Of a stretch of 7,452 nt of DNA, positions 1 through 6,153 are shown piece by piece; within the stretch, counting starts at the first letter, position 1, and the number at the start of each line of letters is the position of its first letter. The position numbers and the translations under genes are program-made. The notes under the pieces are model-generated. The model worked only from the letters and a program-made list of their open reading frames with translations, was not told the origin of the DNA and ran no database searches. The stretch comes from an uncultured Ruaniaceae bacterium (GTDB lineage: Bacteria > Actinomycetota > Actinomycetes > Actinomycetales > Beutenbergiaceae): NCBI GenBank assembly GCA_938004115.1, contig CALKWS010000019.1, forward strand, positions 1 to 7,452, in the 5' to 3' direction.

Positions 1-207
1 GGCGTCCTCGCCTGGTTCGCGGTCGGGTGCCCGGTGTGCAACAAGATCGCCCTGCTGGCCCTGGGCTATTCCGGTGCGATCACGTACTTCACCCCGATCC
101 AGCCCTTCCTCGCCGTGGGCGCGATGGCGCTCACCGGTGTCGCCGTAGTGGCCCGGTTGCGCGGGCAGGTCTCCTGTCCCGTACCGCCGCGCCCACGCGC
201 TGCCTGA
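1..207 (+). CDS. C-terminal end of a small membrane protein with a CPVC motif (5' end outside window)
   Basis: Frame 1 is open from the first base to a TGA at 205-207 and gives 68 residues; the start lies to the left of the window. The visible part opens with a hydrophobic stretch containing G-C-P-V-C-N-K (cysteines near visible residues 10 and 13). A second hydrophobic segment (about residues 17-51) and a short basic, proline-rich tail with one more Cys follow. It therefore looks like the last one or two membrane helices of an integral membrane protein. I associate the GCPVCNK signature with a small, poorly characterised actinobacterial membrane-protein family found near disulfide-exchange genes, but this is from memory and the function is unknown. 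The CxxC pair suggests thiol-disulfide chemistry or metal binding. It converges on the propeller lipoprotein gene with 35 bp between the two stop codons. It is clearly coding, but the identity is weak. Confidence 0.7.
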   Translation, partial: GVLAWFAVGCPVCNKIALLALGYSGAITYFTPIQPFLAVGAMALTGVAVVARLRGQVSCPVPPRPRAA

Positions 208-242
208 TCCGTCGCCTTCCGCGGGGCCCCAGCCGGGATGGG

Positions 243-1631
243 CTATTCGTCCTGGCCAGTAGTACCGTCGCCGTCCTCCTGATCGGTGCCGTCGGGGGTC
301 ACGGTCACGAGGCGATAGCCATCCTCGGCGACGACGACGGTTGCCCCAGCGGCGGAGATCTGCGCCGGGACCAGGATCTCTCCCTCGCCGTCGGGATCGT
401 AGGCTTCGGCGACCTCACCGGTGAGGACGTTGTGCACCCGCACCGTCTCATCGGTGCGGAGGAACACCATCACTCCGCCGGTGCCGGTGATCGTTGTGGG
501 ACCGGTAAGTAGGTACGCCCAGAGTTCCTCGCCGTCGGCGTCGTAGGCACGCACGTGGTCGTCCTCCACCAGCACGTGGGTGCCGGTGGCCGGGTCGGTC
601 CCCATGTCGGTGACGTCCTCGGCTAGGACCGAACCAACGCTGAGGTCGATCGCGGCCTGGGAGCCGGGGGCGGTCTGCAGCAAGGCGAGCGAACCACCCG
701 GACGCGCTCCGGCCGCGGGAGCCAGATCAGATCCCTTCCATCCGTGCTCCGTCAAGCGCCACTCCACTCGGGCCTCGTCGGCGTCGAGGGCTACCAGGTC
801 GTCACCCTCGACGAGCAGAACGATGCCCTCGTACTCTCCCAGGATGTGTGCGTCGTCGTACTGCGCCACCACGTCCCCGCTATCACCGCTGTCCCCGACG
901 CCGAGGATGTGCACGCCGTCGTCCACCTCCTGGGCAACCACCTCGCCGCTCGCACCGTCGAGCACGAGCCGGGCACCCATCGCTCCCATCGGAGCATCAC
1001 CCGGTGCGCTGAATACCAGGCCGGGACCGACGTGCGGACCATCGACGGGCACCGGACCCCAGACCTGCGCACCGGAGTGCAGGTCATAAGCGGTTGCGGT
1101 GGTCTCGGAAAGAGACTCCTCGCTCGAGGTCAGATCGGTGAGCACGGCCAGATCCTGCCCGTTCTCCGAGCCGGTGACAGCGAAACCGGCGCAACTGGCC
1201 GGGCGCTGAGCGGTCCACAGCACGGCACCCTCGGCGTCCACCGCGGTGAAGTCCAGAGCACCATCACGCTCGCGCGGCGCCAGGAAGGTGCCGTTACGCT
1301 CCTGCGGGAGCACATCCCACGGACCCTCCACGAGCACCCGGCCTTCCAGGTGATACGGCAACCGCGCATCTTCGACGCTCACCACCGGCAACGGATCCTG
1401 GTCCGGGTCCGGGGTGCGGAGCAGGTCTTCGTACTGCTCCGCGGCGGTCGTGTCATCCGGGTCGACCTGGTGCTCGCCGGACCCCTGGCTGTTGCTGCCC
1501 GCCTCGTCCTGGCTACCGTCCTCGACGGCTGCGGAGGTTCCCGCCGGCTCGGACTCGCTGTTCGGGGCCGAACAGCCCACGAGCACCAGCGCGGCAGCCA
1601 TCGCGACGATCAACGGCGCCCGTGATTTCAC
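243..1631 (-). CDS. Lipoprotein with PQQ-like beta-propeller repeats
   Basis: A 462-residue secreted lipoprotein. Residues 1-19 form a basic, hydrophobic signal peptide ending in lipobox L-V-G-C with the lipidated Cys at 20. An acidic, Ser/Gln-rich low-complexity linker follows (about 21-65). The rest is a series of imperfect blade repeats of the PQQ/WD-like type, each a strand followed by a 'D-x-x-x-G-x-x-x-W' turn: about residues 129-142, 180-194, 221-236, 280-293, 360-375 and 397-411. The C-terminus is an acidic tail. Apart from Cys20 the only cysteine is Cys147. Start choice: GTG at 1631 overlaps the ccdA stop (GTGA) and has GGAGAGGA at 1638-1645 with 6-nt spacing, so it is the third gene of the dsbA-like/ccdA operon and translationally coupled. 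It is probably a protein-interaction or scaffold propeller on the outer face of the membrane rather than a quinoprotein enzyme. I see no dehydrogenase signature, and the real function and partner are unknown. Confidence 0.88.
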   Translation of the reverse strand: MKSRAPLIVAMAAALVLVGCSAPNSESEPAGTSAAVEDGSQDEAGSNSQGSGEHQVDPDDTTAAEQYEDLLRTPDPDQDPLPVVSVEDARLPYHLEGRVLVEGPWDVLPQERNGTFLAPRERDGALDFTAVDAEGAVLWTAQRPASCAGFAVTGSENGQDLAVLTDLTSSEESLSETTATAYDLHSGAQVWGPVPVDGPHVGPGLVFSAPGDAPMGAMGARLVLDGASGEVVAQEVDDGVHILGVGDSGDSGDVVAQYDDAHILGEYEGIVLLVEGDDLVALDADEARVEWRLTEHGWKGSDLAPAAGARPGGSLALLQTAPGSQAAIDLSVGSVLAEDVTDMGTDPATGTHVLVEDDHVRAYDADGEELWAYLLTGPTTITGTGGVMVFLRTDETVRVHNVLTGEVAEAYDPDGEGEILVPAQISAAGATVVVAEDGYRLVTVTPDGTDQEDGDGTTGQDE

Positions 1632-2587
1632 AACCGGTCCTCTCCGGCCGCTGCCGAGGGGTCCTGCGCGTTGCGCCCGGCTCCCTTCCGCGGTACGGAG
1701 TCCTGCGGGAGTGCGCCCACCACCGGCCCGACGGCGACCTCAGGTGTTGCGGCGGCACGCTCGGCATGCCGGCGCCGGATGCGGATCCAGAGCCACAGCA
1801 CCACGGCGGCGCCCAGGAGGATGGCCACGACATCGAGCACCGGGTGCGCCAGCATAGCGGTACGGCTCTGCAGCCACGCCTGGGTGCTCGTGGGCAGCAG
1901 AGCCGGCGTGCCGACGAACCCGTTCGTGGTCCAGAACAACACCCCGACGGCCACCATCAAGACTCCGGTGACGACCGAGGTGGTGTGGAACTGTCGGCCG
2001 AACAGCGTGAAGCCACGGCCCCGGAGGATTGCCTGCCCGCGCTGTCCCAGCCGGTTCCAGACCGAGGCGAGCACCAGCAGCGGTACCACCATGCCCGCCC
2101 CGTAGGCGGCCAGGAGCACCCCTCCGGCCACGGCACTGCCCTGCGTTGCCGCCACGGTCAGTACCGCGCCCAGGATGGGACCCGCGCAGAAACCAGCCAG
2201 GCCGCTGACCGCACCCAGCAGCACGGTCTTGACCAGCCCGCTGCGCGCGTTGGCCTGGGCCCGTAATCCATCGGCACCGGGAAGCAACTTGGCCGGATCG
2301 AATCCCAGGCCCAGTATCTGCACCACGCCCAGGACGATCAGTATCAGGGCGGCCGTGATGATGATCGGCTCGCGGTAGGCACCGAACACCATCCCGATCG
2401 CCCCGACGCCAAGGCCCAGGGGCACCAGGACGAGCACCAATCCCGCATAGAACAGGATGCCGTGCAGCCACAGTCGTGGCCCGGAGCCGATCGCCGAAGC
2501 GAAGAACGCCGGCATCAACAGCGCACCGCAGGGGCTCAGCAACGCCAGGGTGCCACCGATGAACGCGGTGAGCATTCCGATTTCCAT
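1628..2587 (-). CDS. ccdA: CcdA/DsbD-type transmembrane thiol-electron transporter
   Basis: A 319-residue polytopic membrane protein. In this family a pair of membrane cysteines shuttles reducing equivalents from cytoplasmic thioredoxin to extracytoplasmic thiol proteins. Visible signatures: a first helix with S-P-C-G-A-L-L-M-P (Cys20) and a symmetric second-half motif G-F-C-A-G-P-I-L-G (Cys134). These are the only cysteines, spaced as expected for the two inverted halves. Hydrophobic segments lie at about 5-30, 40-65, 74-95, 118-145, 153-175, 203-220 and 248-270. They are followed by a hydrophilic tail of about 45 residues that is longer than the minimal CcdA. ATG at 2587 is preceded by GGAAGGG at 2597-2603 (9-nt spacing) and lies 3 bp after the dsbA-like stop; its own stop overlaps the lipoprotein GTG. 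No cytochrome c maturation genes (ResB/CcsA) are present, so it more likely recycles the neighbouring DsbA-like protein than serves haem attachment; that role is inferred. Confidence 0.9.
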   Translation of the reverse strand: MEIGMLTAFIGGTLALLSPCGALLMPAFFASAIGSGPRLWLHGILFYAGLVLVLVPLGLGVGAIGMVFGAYREPIIITAALILIVLGVVQILGLGFDPAKLLPGADGLRAQANARSGLVKTVLLGAVSGLAGFCAGPILGAVLTVAATQGSAVAGGVLLAAYGAGMVVPLLVLASVWNRLGQRGQAILRGRGFTLFGRQFHTTSVVTGVLMVAVGVLFWTTNGFVGTPALLPTSTQAWLQSRTAMLAHPVLDVVAILLGAAVVLWLWIRIRRRHAERAAATPEVAVGPVVGALPQDSVPRKGAGRNAQDPSAAAGEDRL

Positions 2588-2590
2588 GGC

Positions 2591-3427
2591 TTAGTTCCCT
2601 TCCGCGGCCGCGAGGGCCGAGTCGAATGCGGCGGTGAAGACCTCCGTGGGTTGGGCGCCCACGATCGCCTCCCCGCCGAGCAAGAAGGAGGGGGTGGAGT
2701 AGGCCCCCATGTCCAGGCCCAGTTGGGCGTTCTCCTCGATCTGCGCAGCGGTGTCCGCGTCGTGCATGTCGGAACGGAACTGCTCGGCATCCAGCCCCAG
2801 GTCGCCGGCCAGGGACACCAGCGCTTCCTCGCTCAGTTCGCTCTCCGGCCGGATCTGACCCTGTGGGAACAACGCGTCGTGATACTCCCAGAAACCACCC
2901 TGCAACGCAGCGGCATACGAGGCTCGCGAGGCCCGTTCCGAGGCCTCCCCGAACACGTTCACGTCGTTCCACTCGATGCGCAGATCGCCATCCTCAGCGT
3001 GCTCCATCATCACCGGCAGCGTCTCGTGACTCCACTGTGCGCAGAACGGGCACTGGTAATCGGAGAAGACCACGAGGACCACCGGAGCGTCCGGCGGGCC
3101 AGCGGCGAGGAGTTCCCCCGGGTCCCGGGACTCGGCGCCCGAGGCATCCGGTTCCGCCGGACCCTCGATATGCGACGGCGGTCCTTGAGCAAGCGGGTCC
3201 TGGCCAACCGGGGGCGGGGGCTCCTCGGTTGGTGATTGCGCGCCCTGGGGGCTTTGCCCGGGCATGGCGGTGTCATCCTGCGGGCCGCCCTGTTCCGCTA
3301 AGGTGCCGGGCCCTGTTTCCTCCTGTCCTCCGTCCCGTAAGACGACGACCATGGTCAGTAGCAACGCCACGACGCCCACCACTACCGTTGGCAGCACCCA
3401 CGGGCGCCGACTGCGATGCTGTGCCAC
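2591..3427 (-). CDS. Membrane-anchored DsbA-family thiol-disulfide oxidoreductase
   Basis: A 278-residue protein with a short basic N-terminus, one membrane anchor at about residues 11-30, a long Pro/Gln/Glu/Gly-rich linker (about 31-112), and a thioredoxin-fold DsbA-like domain (about 113-278). The active site is C-P-F-C at Cys126/Cys129, after a V-V-x-F-S-D-Y-Q strand, and the cis-proline loop is S-T-P-S-F (Pro246). The domain between them is the helical insertion typical of DsbA/Thioredoxin_4 proteins. These are the only cysteines, so it is a simple dithiol oxidoreductase or isomerase acting outside the membrane. Start choice: GTG at 3427 has a strong SD, AGGAGGT at 3431-3437. It is first in a minus-strand operon with ccdA 3 bp downstream, which fits CcdA keeping it reduced (a DsbC/DsbG- or TlpA-like reductive role) rather than a DsbA/DsbB oxidase pair. 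The direction of electron flow is inferred. Confidence 0.9.
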   Translation of the reverse strand: MAQHRSRRPWVLPTVVVGVVALLLTMVVVLRDGGQEETGPGTLAEQGGPQDDTAMPGQSPQGAQSPTEEPPPPVGQDPLAQGPPSHIEGPAEPDASGAESRDPGELLAAGPPDAPVVLVVFSDYQCPFCAQWSHETLPVMMEHAEDGDLRIEWNDVNVFGEASERASRASYAAALQGGFWEYHDALFPQGQIRPESELSEEALVSLAGDLGLDAEQFRSDMHDADTAAQIEENAQLGLDMGAYSTPSFLLGGEAIVGAQPTEVFTAAFDSALAAAEGN

Positions 3428-3572
3428 TCAACCTCCTCAAGGGCCCTCACCGGTGGCACGACACGTGGACGCGCGAGGGGTTTCCGGGTAGACCAACGAC
3501 TCGACTATCAAACATAGTAACCATGGGGGATACTGAAGTGGTACGCAGGAAAGTAGAAAGGCTCACAATCCG
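3428..3572. promoter_or_regulatory. Divergent promoter region between the DsbA-like and BlaI-family genes
   Basis: This 145-bp gap separates two divergent operons and must carry both promoters. Its middle (about 3500-3540) is clearly more A/T-rich than the surrounding sequence. A plausible -10 for the rightward operon is GATACT at 3529-3534; I see no convincing -35 for it. On the minus strand, TATGTT (within 3510-3515) is a possible -10 with a poor TTCAGT -35 at 15-bp spacing. The ribosome sites are AGGAGGT (3431-3437) for the minus-strand gene and GAAAGG (3556-3561, 11-nt spacing) for the BlaI-family gene. Individual promoter elements are uncertain; the regulatory role of the gap is not. Confidence 0.6.
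3504..3518. promoter_or_regulatory. Inverted repeat ACTAT-N5-ATAGT, candidate repressor operator
   Basis: A perfect 5-bp inverted repeat with a 5-bp spacer (ACTAT CAAAC ATAGT) sits in the A/T-rich core of the divergent gap. It lies 54 bp before the BlaI-family start and 76 bp before the DsbA-like start. BlaI/MecI proteins bind as dimers to short dyads (TACA/TGTA in the Gram-positive beta-lactamase systems) overlapping their own and divergent promoters, so position and geometry fit autoregulation and control of both arms. The sequence is not the classical TACA/TGTA dyad. A 5-bp arm can also occur by chance. Confidence 0.45.
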
Positions 3573-3995
3573 ATGAATCTGCCAAGCCCAGCGTCCGATC
3601 AGCCGGTCCGGTTGGGCGCTTTGGAGGCCCAGGTCATGGATGTGCTGTGGGACCGTGGAGGCGCAACCATCCGGCAGATCATGGACGATCTACCCAGCGA
3701 TCCCGCCTACACCACGATCGCCACCGTCCTACGTAACCTGGAACGCAAGGAACTGGTCGGCGCCCAGCGGCAGGGCCGCTTCGTGCTCCACCACCCGAGG
3801 GTGAGCCGGCAGGAACTCGCCGCAACCGCGATCGGTCATGCACTAGCAGCCAGTGGGGACCGTGCCGCGTCGATCCTGCATTTCGTCGACACTCTCTCGA
3901 CCCAGGACCGGGACCTGTTGCGCCAGTACCTGCAGCAGCACGATTCGGCGGCTGATAGCCGACTGCTGGACGAGGAAACGACGGACGCCCCGTGA
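3573..3995 (+). CDS. BlaI/MecI/CopY-family winged-helix transcriptional repressor
   Basis: A 140-residue DNA-binding repressor, the normal length for BlaI/MecI. The N-terminal winged helix (about 12-78) has the family core L-G-A-L-E-A-Q-V-M-D-V-L-W, the recognition-helix region A-Y-T-T-I-A-T-V-L-R-N-L (45-56), and a wing ending G-R-F-V-L-H-H. The C-terminal helices (about 79-122) form the dimerisation and cleavage region. In Staphylococcus aureus BlaI/MecI the activated sensor system cuts at Asn101-Phe102; here the aligned position reads L-H-F-V (His103-Phe104), so the scissile Phe is kept. There are no cysteines, so any redox input must come through its partner. The start ATG at 3573 has GAAAGG at 3556-3561. 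The gene overlaps the M56 protease gene by 4 bp (GTGA at 3992-3995), a typical repressor-sensor operon, and probably represses itself and the divergent operon. The family is clear; the effector is not known to be a beta-lactam. Confidence 0.92.
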   Translation: MNLPSPASDQPVRLGALEAQVMDVLWDRGGATIRQIMDDLPSDPAYTTIATVLRNLERKELVGAQRQGRFVLHHPRVSRQELAATAIGHALAASGDRAASILHFVDTLSTQDRDLLRQYLQQHDSAADSRLLDEETTDAP

Positions 3996-4975
3996 GCGCG
4001 ATGGTCCTCATCGCCGTGGTGCCGCTCGCTCTGCTGGCCACTGCGCTAACCGGGCCGTGGTTCCTGCGCCGGTCGGCCCCGGCGTTGGCACATGTTCCGA
4101 GGCTGGCGGCGCTGGCGCTGACCGCCAGCGTGTTGGCCTGGCCGCTGGCGTTGTTGTCCATCGGGCCGCTGCTCGCTTGGGTGAGCACCGGACCCGTGCT
4201 GCTTCCCGGCCGCGCCGGCGAGGTGTGTCAACAGTGCCTGGCGGCGGCCAACCCCTGGGGCCAACCGGCTGCGGTGTACACCGGGGTCCCCACGGTGATA
4301 CTCCTCGCCTTGCCGGCACTGGCCGCGGCGGGACTGCTGGCCGCTGCGGCACGGCGAGGAATGCAGCGCGCGCGAGCAACCGCACGCTCCGCCGCAGCGG
4401 TGCACCGGGGCGCGCGGCACGCGCGGGTGCACGGCCGCTCGGTGCTGCTCATCGACGACCCGGCGCCGCAGGTATTCGCGATGCCGGCCCGCCACGGCGG
4501 GATCGTCCTGTCGCGGACGGCCTTGCGCGTGCTGACCGGTGAAGAATTGCGCGCCGTACTCGAGCACGAGCAGGCCCATCTACGCCAGCGCCACCACCTG
4601 CTACTGGCCGTGGTCTCCGCCGTCGGGCATCACCTGCGTTGGGTGCCATCCATCGCGGCCGCGTCCGCAGCGCTTCCCCACTACCTCGAGATTGCCGCCG
4701 ATGATGCTGCCCGCCGGCGCACCGGTACCGCCGCGTTGGCCAGCGCATTGCTTCGCCTCAGCGAATCCGCCCCGGCCGCGCCCCTGGCGGGCGCCCCAGC
4801 CGGCGCCCTGCACGCCACCGGGCCCCATCGCATCGGGCACCTCCTCAGCCCCGAGCCGGCGCACGCGGGACACTGGCCCGCGCTACTGGCCACCGCGTAT
4901 CTGAGTGCGCTGACGCTGGTGACGCTGGCGGCGAACCTGCCCTACCTGGGAGCACTCGTCGCCGGTTGCTTCTGA
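3992..4975 (+). CDS. M56-family (BlaR1-like) membrane metalloprotease without a sensor domain
   Basis: A 327-residue integral membrane zinc protease. Hydrophobic helices lie at about 4-24, 38-63, 99-122 and 299-321. Arg-rich segments after helix 1 and helix 3 put the catalytic region in the cytoplasm, where it could cut the repressor. The zinc site is H-E-Q-A-H at 192-196, with a downstream E-I-A-A-D (Glu233 the probable third ligand, Asp237) as in M48/M56 gluzincins. BlaR1/MecR1 are almost twice this length because of a C-terminal penicillin-binding sensor; here the protein ends soon after the last helix, so the signal must be sensed otherwise. The predicted outside loop between helices 2 and 3 has C-Q-Q-C (Cys79, Cys82); the only other Cys is at 326. 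GTG at 3992 overlaps the repressor stop; ATG at 4001 is an alternative start. A comparable actinobacterial pair is Rv1846c/Rv1845c of Mycobacterium tuberculosis. Confidence 0.88.
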   Translation: MSAMVLIAVVPLALLATALTGPWFLRRSAPALAHVPRLAALALTASVLAWPLALLSIGPLLAWVSTGPVLLPGRAGEVCQQCLAAANPWGQPAAVYTGVPTVILLALPALAAAGLLAAAARRGMQRARATARSAAAVHRGARHARVHGRSVLLIDDPAPQVFAMPARHGGIVLSRTALRVLTGEELRAVLEHEQAHLRQRHHLLLAVVSAVGHHLRWVPSIAAASAALPHYLEIAADDAARRRTGTAALASALLRLSESAPAAPLAGAPAGALHATGPHRIGHLLSPEPAHAGHWPALLATAYLSALTLVTLAANLPYLGALVAGCF

Positions 4976-4993
4976 ACCCCTGGTCACGCACCG

Positions 4994-5008
4994 GCCTGCC
5001 CGGCGGGC
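4994..5008. terminator. Possible weak hairpin between convergent genes
   Basis: GCCTGC and GCGGGC can pair (6 bp including one G-T) around a 3-nt loop, 18 bp after the M56 stop and before the convergent transporter remnant. There is no T-run after it on either strand, so it is at best a weak terminator. The rest of the 104-bp gap (4976-5079) shows nothing I can support. Confidence 0.2.
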
Positions 5009-5079
5009 TCGGGCTGATGTCCTCGGCAACTATCGCGGACTCGCCGAAGATCACCGCCGAGCGTTCCATGGCGATTTCG

Positions 5080-6025
5080 TCAGGTCGGCGGCGTCGTAAG
5101 CGCGGGCGGCCCCTTCTGGCCAGTGCGTCTATTGCGGCTTCTACCGCGGCGGGCGGACGTGGCGACATAAGCACCGAGGAGCACGAGCACGACACCGGCC
5201 AGTGACAGCGCTGCGATACTCTCCCCGGCCAGCCCGGCTCCCAGTCCGAGGGCGATCACGGGCATGACGTAGTTGGTGATCGCGGCCCGCGGTGCGCCGA
5301 CCCGGCCCACCAGCCCGGTGAAGAGCACGAACGCGAGGCCGGTGCCGAGCGCGCCCAGGGCGACCATCGCCAGGGCGCTCCGAGGGCTCGGCGTGGACCC
5401 GACCAACCCCGGCACACCGAACGGCGCCACAACGACGAGCGCCACCAGTTGTGCCCGCCAGATCACCGGCAGTGCACCATTGCGCGATTGCAGCACACCC
5501 GACAAGTTGAATGCGACGCCGTAGAGCGCGGTGGCGGCGAGGACCAGGACCACACCGAACAGGCTCGCGGTGCCCTCGACGTTGGGCAGGCCGATGGCGA
5601 GCACGCCGGCGAAGCCCACCCCGAGGCCGGCCAGTAGTCGCAAGCCGGGCGCCTGCTTGAACCACAATGCCGCGATGGCGGCAGTGAACAACGGTGCGGC
5701 GCCGTTGATCATGCCGGCCAGCGCCGAGGGGATGTGTTGCTGGGCGACGGTGAGCAGCATGAACGGCACACCCATCCAGACCACACCGAGTACGGCGACT
5801 AGCCGTCCATCACCACGATGGCGCAGGGGCGCGCGCGGCGGGGAGTGCGACCAGGGCGAGCGCCCCGAACGCGATGCGCAACCAGGCGACCGTGGCCGGC
5901 GGGAAGTCCTCCAGCCCGATCTTGATGAGTAGGAACGATGAACCCCACATCAACGCCACGCACGCCAGGACGGCCCAGTGCCGCAGGGTGAACGCAGCGG
6001 TCGAGGGGTGGGGGGCGGAGGTCAT
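5080..6025 (-). pseudogene. EamA/DMT-family transporter gene, split by a frameshift
   Basis: Two minus-strand frames together make one drug/metabolite exporter of about 315 residues, the usual size for a two-EamA-domain, ten-helix protein. The N-terminal part starts at ATG 6025, with GAGGA at 6033-6037 (7-nt spacing). It encodes A-L-M-W-G-S-S-F-L-L-I-K-I-G-L and a second helix ending L-P-A-A-R, then stops at 5810-5812. The other frame resumes as P-L-R-H-R-G-D-G-R-L-V-A-V-L-G and continues through N-G-A-A-P-L-F-T to the second EamA domain, ending at TGA 5080-5082. The switch falls in or beside GCGCGCGC at 5829-5836: one extra base or two missing bases explain it, and the total length (3n+1) agrees. 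A GTG at 5784 could start a truncated product, but it would lack the first helices. The family exports small metabolites or drugs; the substrate is unknown. It is a genuine recent pseudogene or a sequencing error. Confidence 0.82.
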
Positions 6026-6153
6026 ACCGAGATCCTCGCCCACCGTCACGCTGAAGTACCAGCACCAGCACCACCAGCGCCGACAACACGCGGGCCCTTG
6101 ACGGCGCCGCGGTCGGGCTGCAGTCTGGAGCACCCGTCCGGCCGGAGGCACAC
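6026..6153. promoter_or_regulatory. Divergent promoter region between transporter remnant and DHFR-like gene
   Basis: A 128-bp gap between divergent starts. For the + strand gene, TTGACG at 6098-6103 lies exactly 17 bp before CAGTCT at 6121-6126, a good -35 with a poor -10, which would give a start of transcription near 6133. For the minus-strand gene I see no convincing promoter, only a short GGT/GCT-rich repetitive stretch (about 6057-6080) and the SD at 6033-6037. Promoter elements are tentative. Confidence 0.3.

Noticed and set aside
223..230. GGGGCCCC palindrome between the two convergent stops at the left end, considered as a terminator.
   Set aside because: It has no loop and no T-run; it is a simple 8-bp palindrome of a kind expected by chance at this GC content.
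744..1625. A 293-codon + strand open frame opposite the lipoprotein gene.
   Set aside because: It is antisense to a gene with a clear signal peptide and repeats; the product has no hydrophobic core pattern, and no ribosome site supports it.
1740..2972. A 410-codon minus-strand open frame spanning the ccdA/dsbA-like junction.
   Set aside because: It crosses two well-supported genes in another frame, its product is Arg/Gly-rich with no family motif, and such long shadows are normal in very GC-rich DNA.
2462..3235. A 257-codon + strand open frame opposite ccdA and the DsbA-like gene.
   Set aside because: It is antisense to both genes, with no recognisable domain and composition typical of a GC-driven shadow.
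3573..4975. A beta-lactam resistance regulator (blaI-blaR1) in the strict sense.
   Set aside because: The repressor and protease families fit, but the protease lacks the penicillin-binding sensor and there is no beta-lactamase or PBP gene in the window, so the beta-lactam label is not supported.
4845..5195. A minus-strand open frame running from the transporter end into the M56 gene.
   Set aside because: It overlaps the real 3' ends on both sides and encodes Arg/Pro-rich sequence without a motif; the 4976-5079 gap has no supported gene.
6057..6080. Short CAGCACCAGCACCACCAGC-like tandem repeat upstream of the transporter remnant.
   Set aside because: It is only a few imperfect 6-bp and 3-bp units, too short to call a functional repeat; it may be remnant coding-like sequence.
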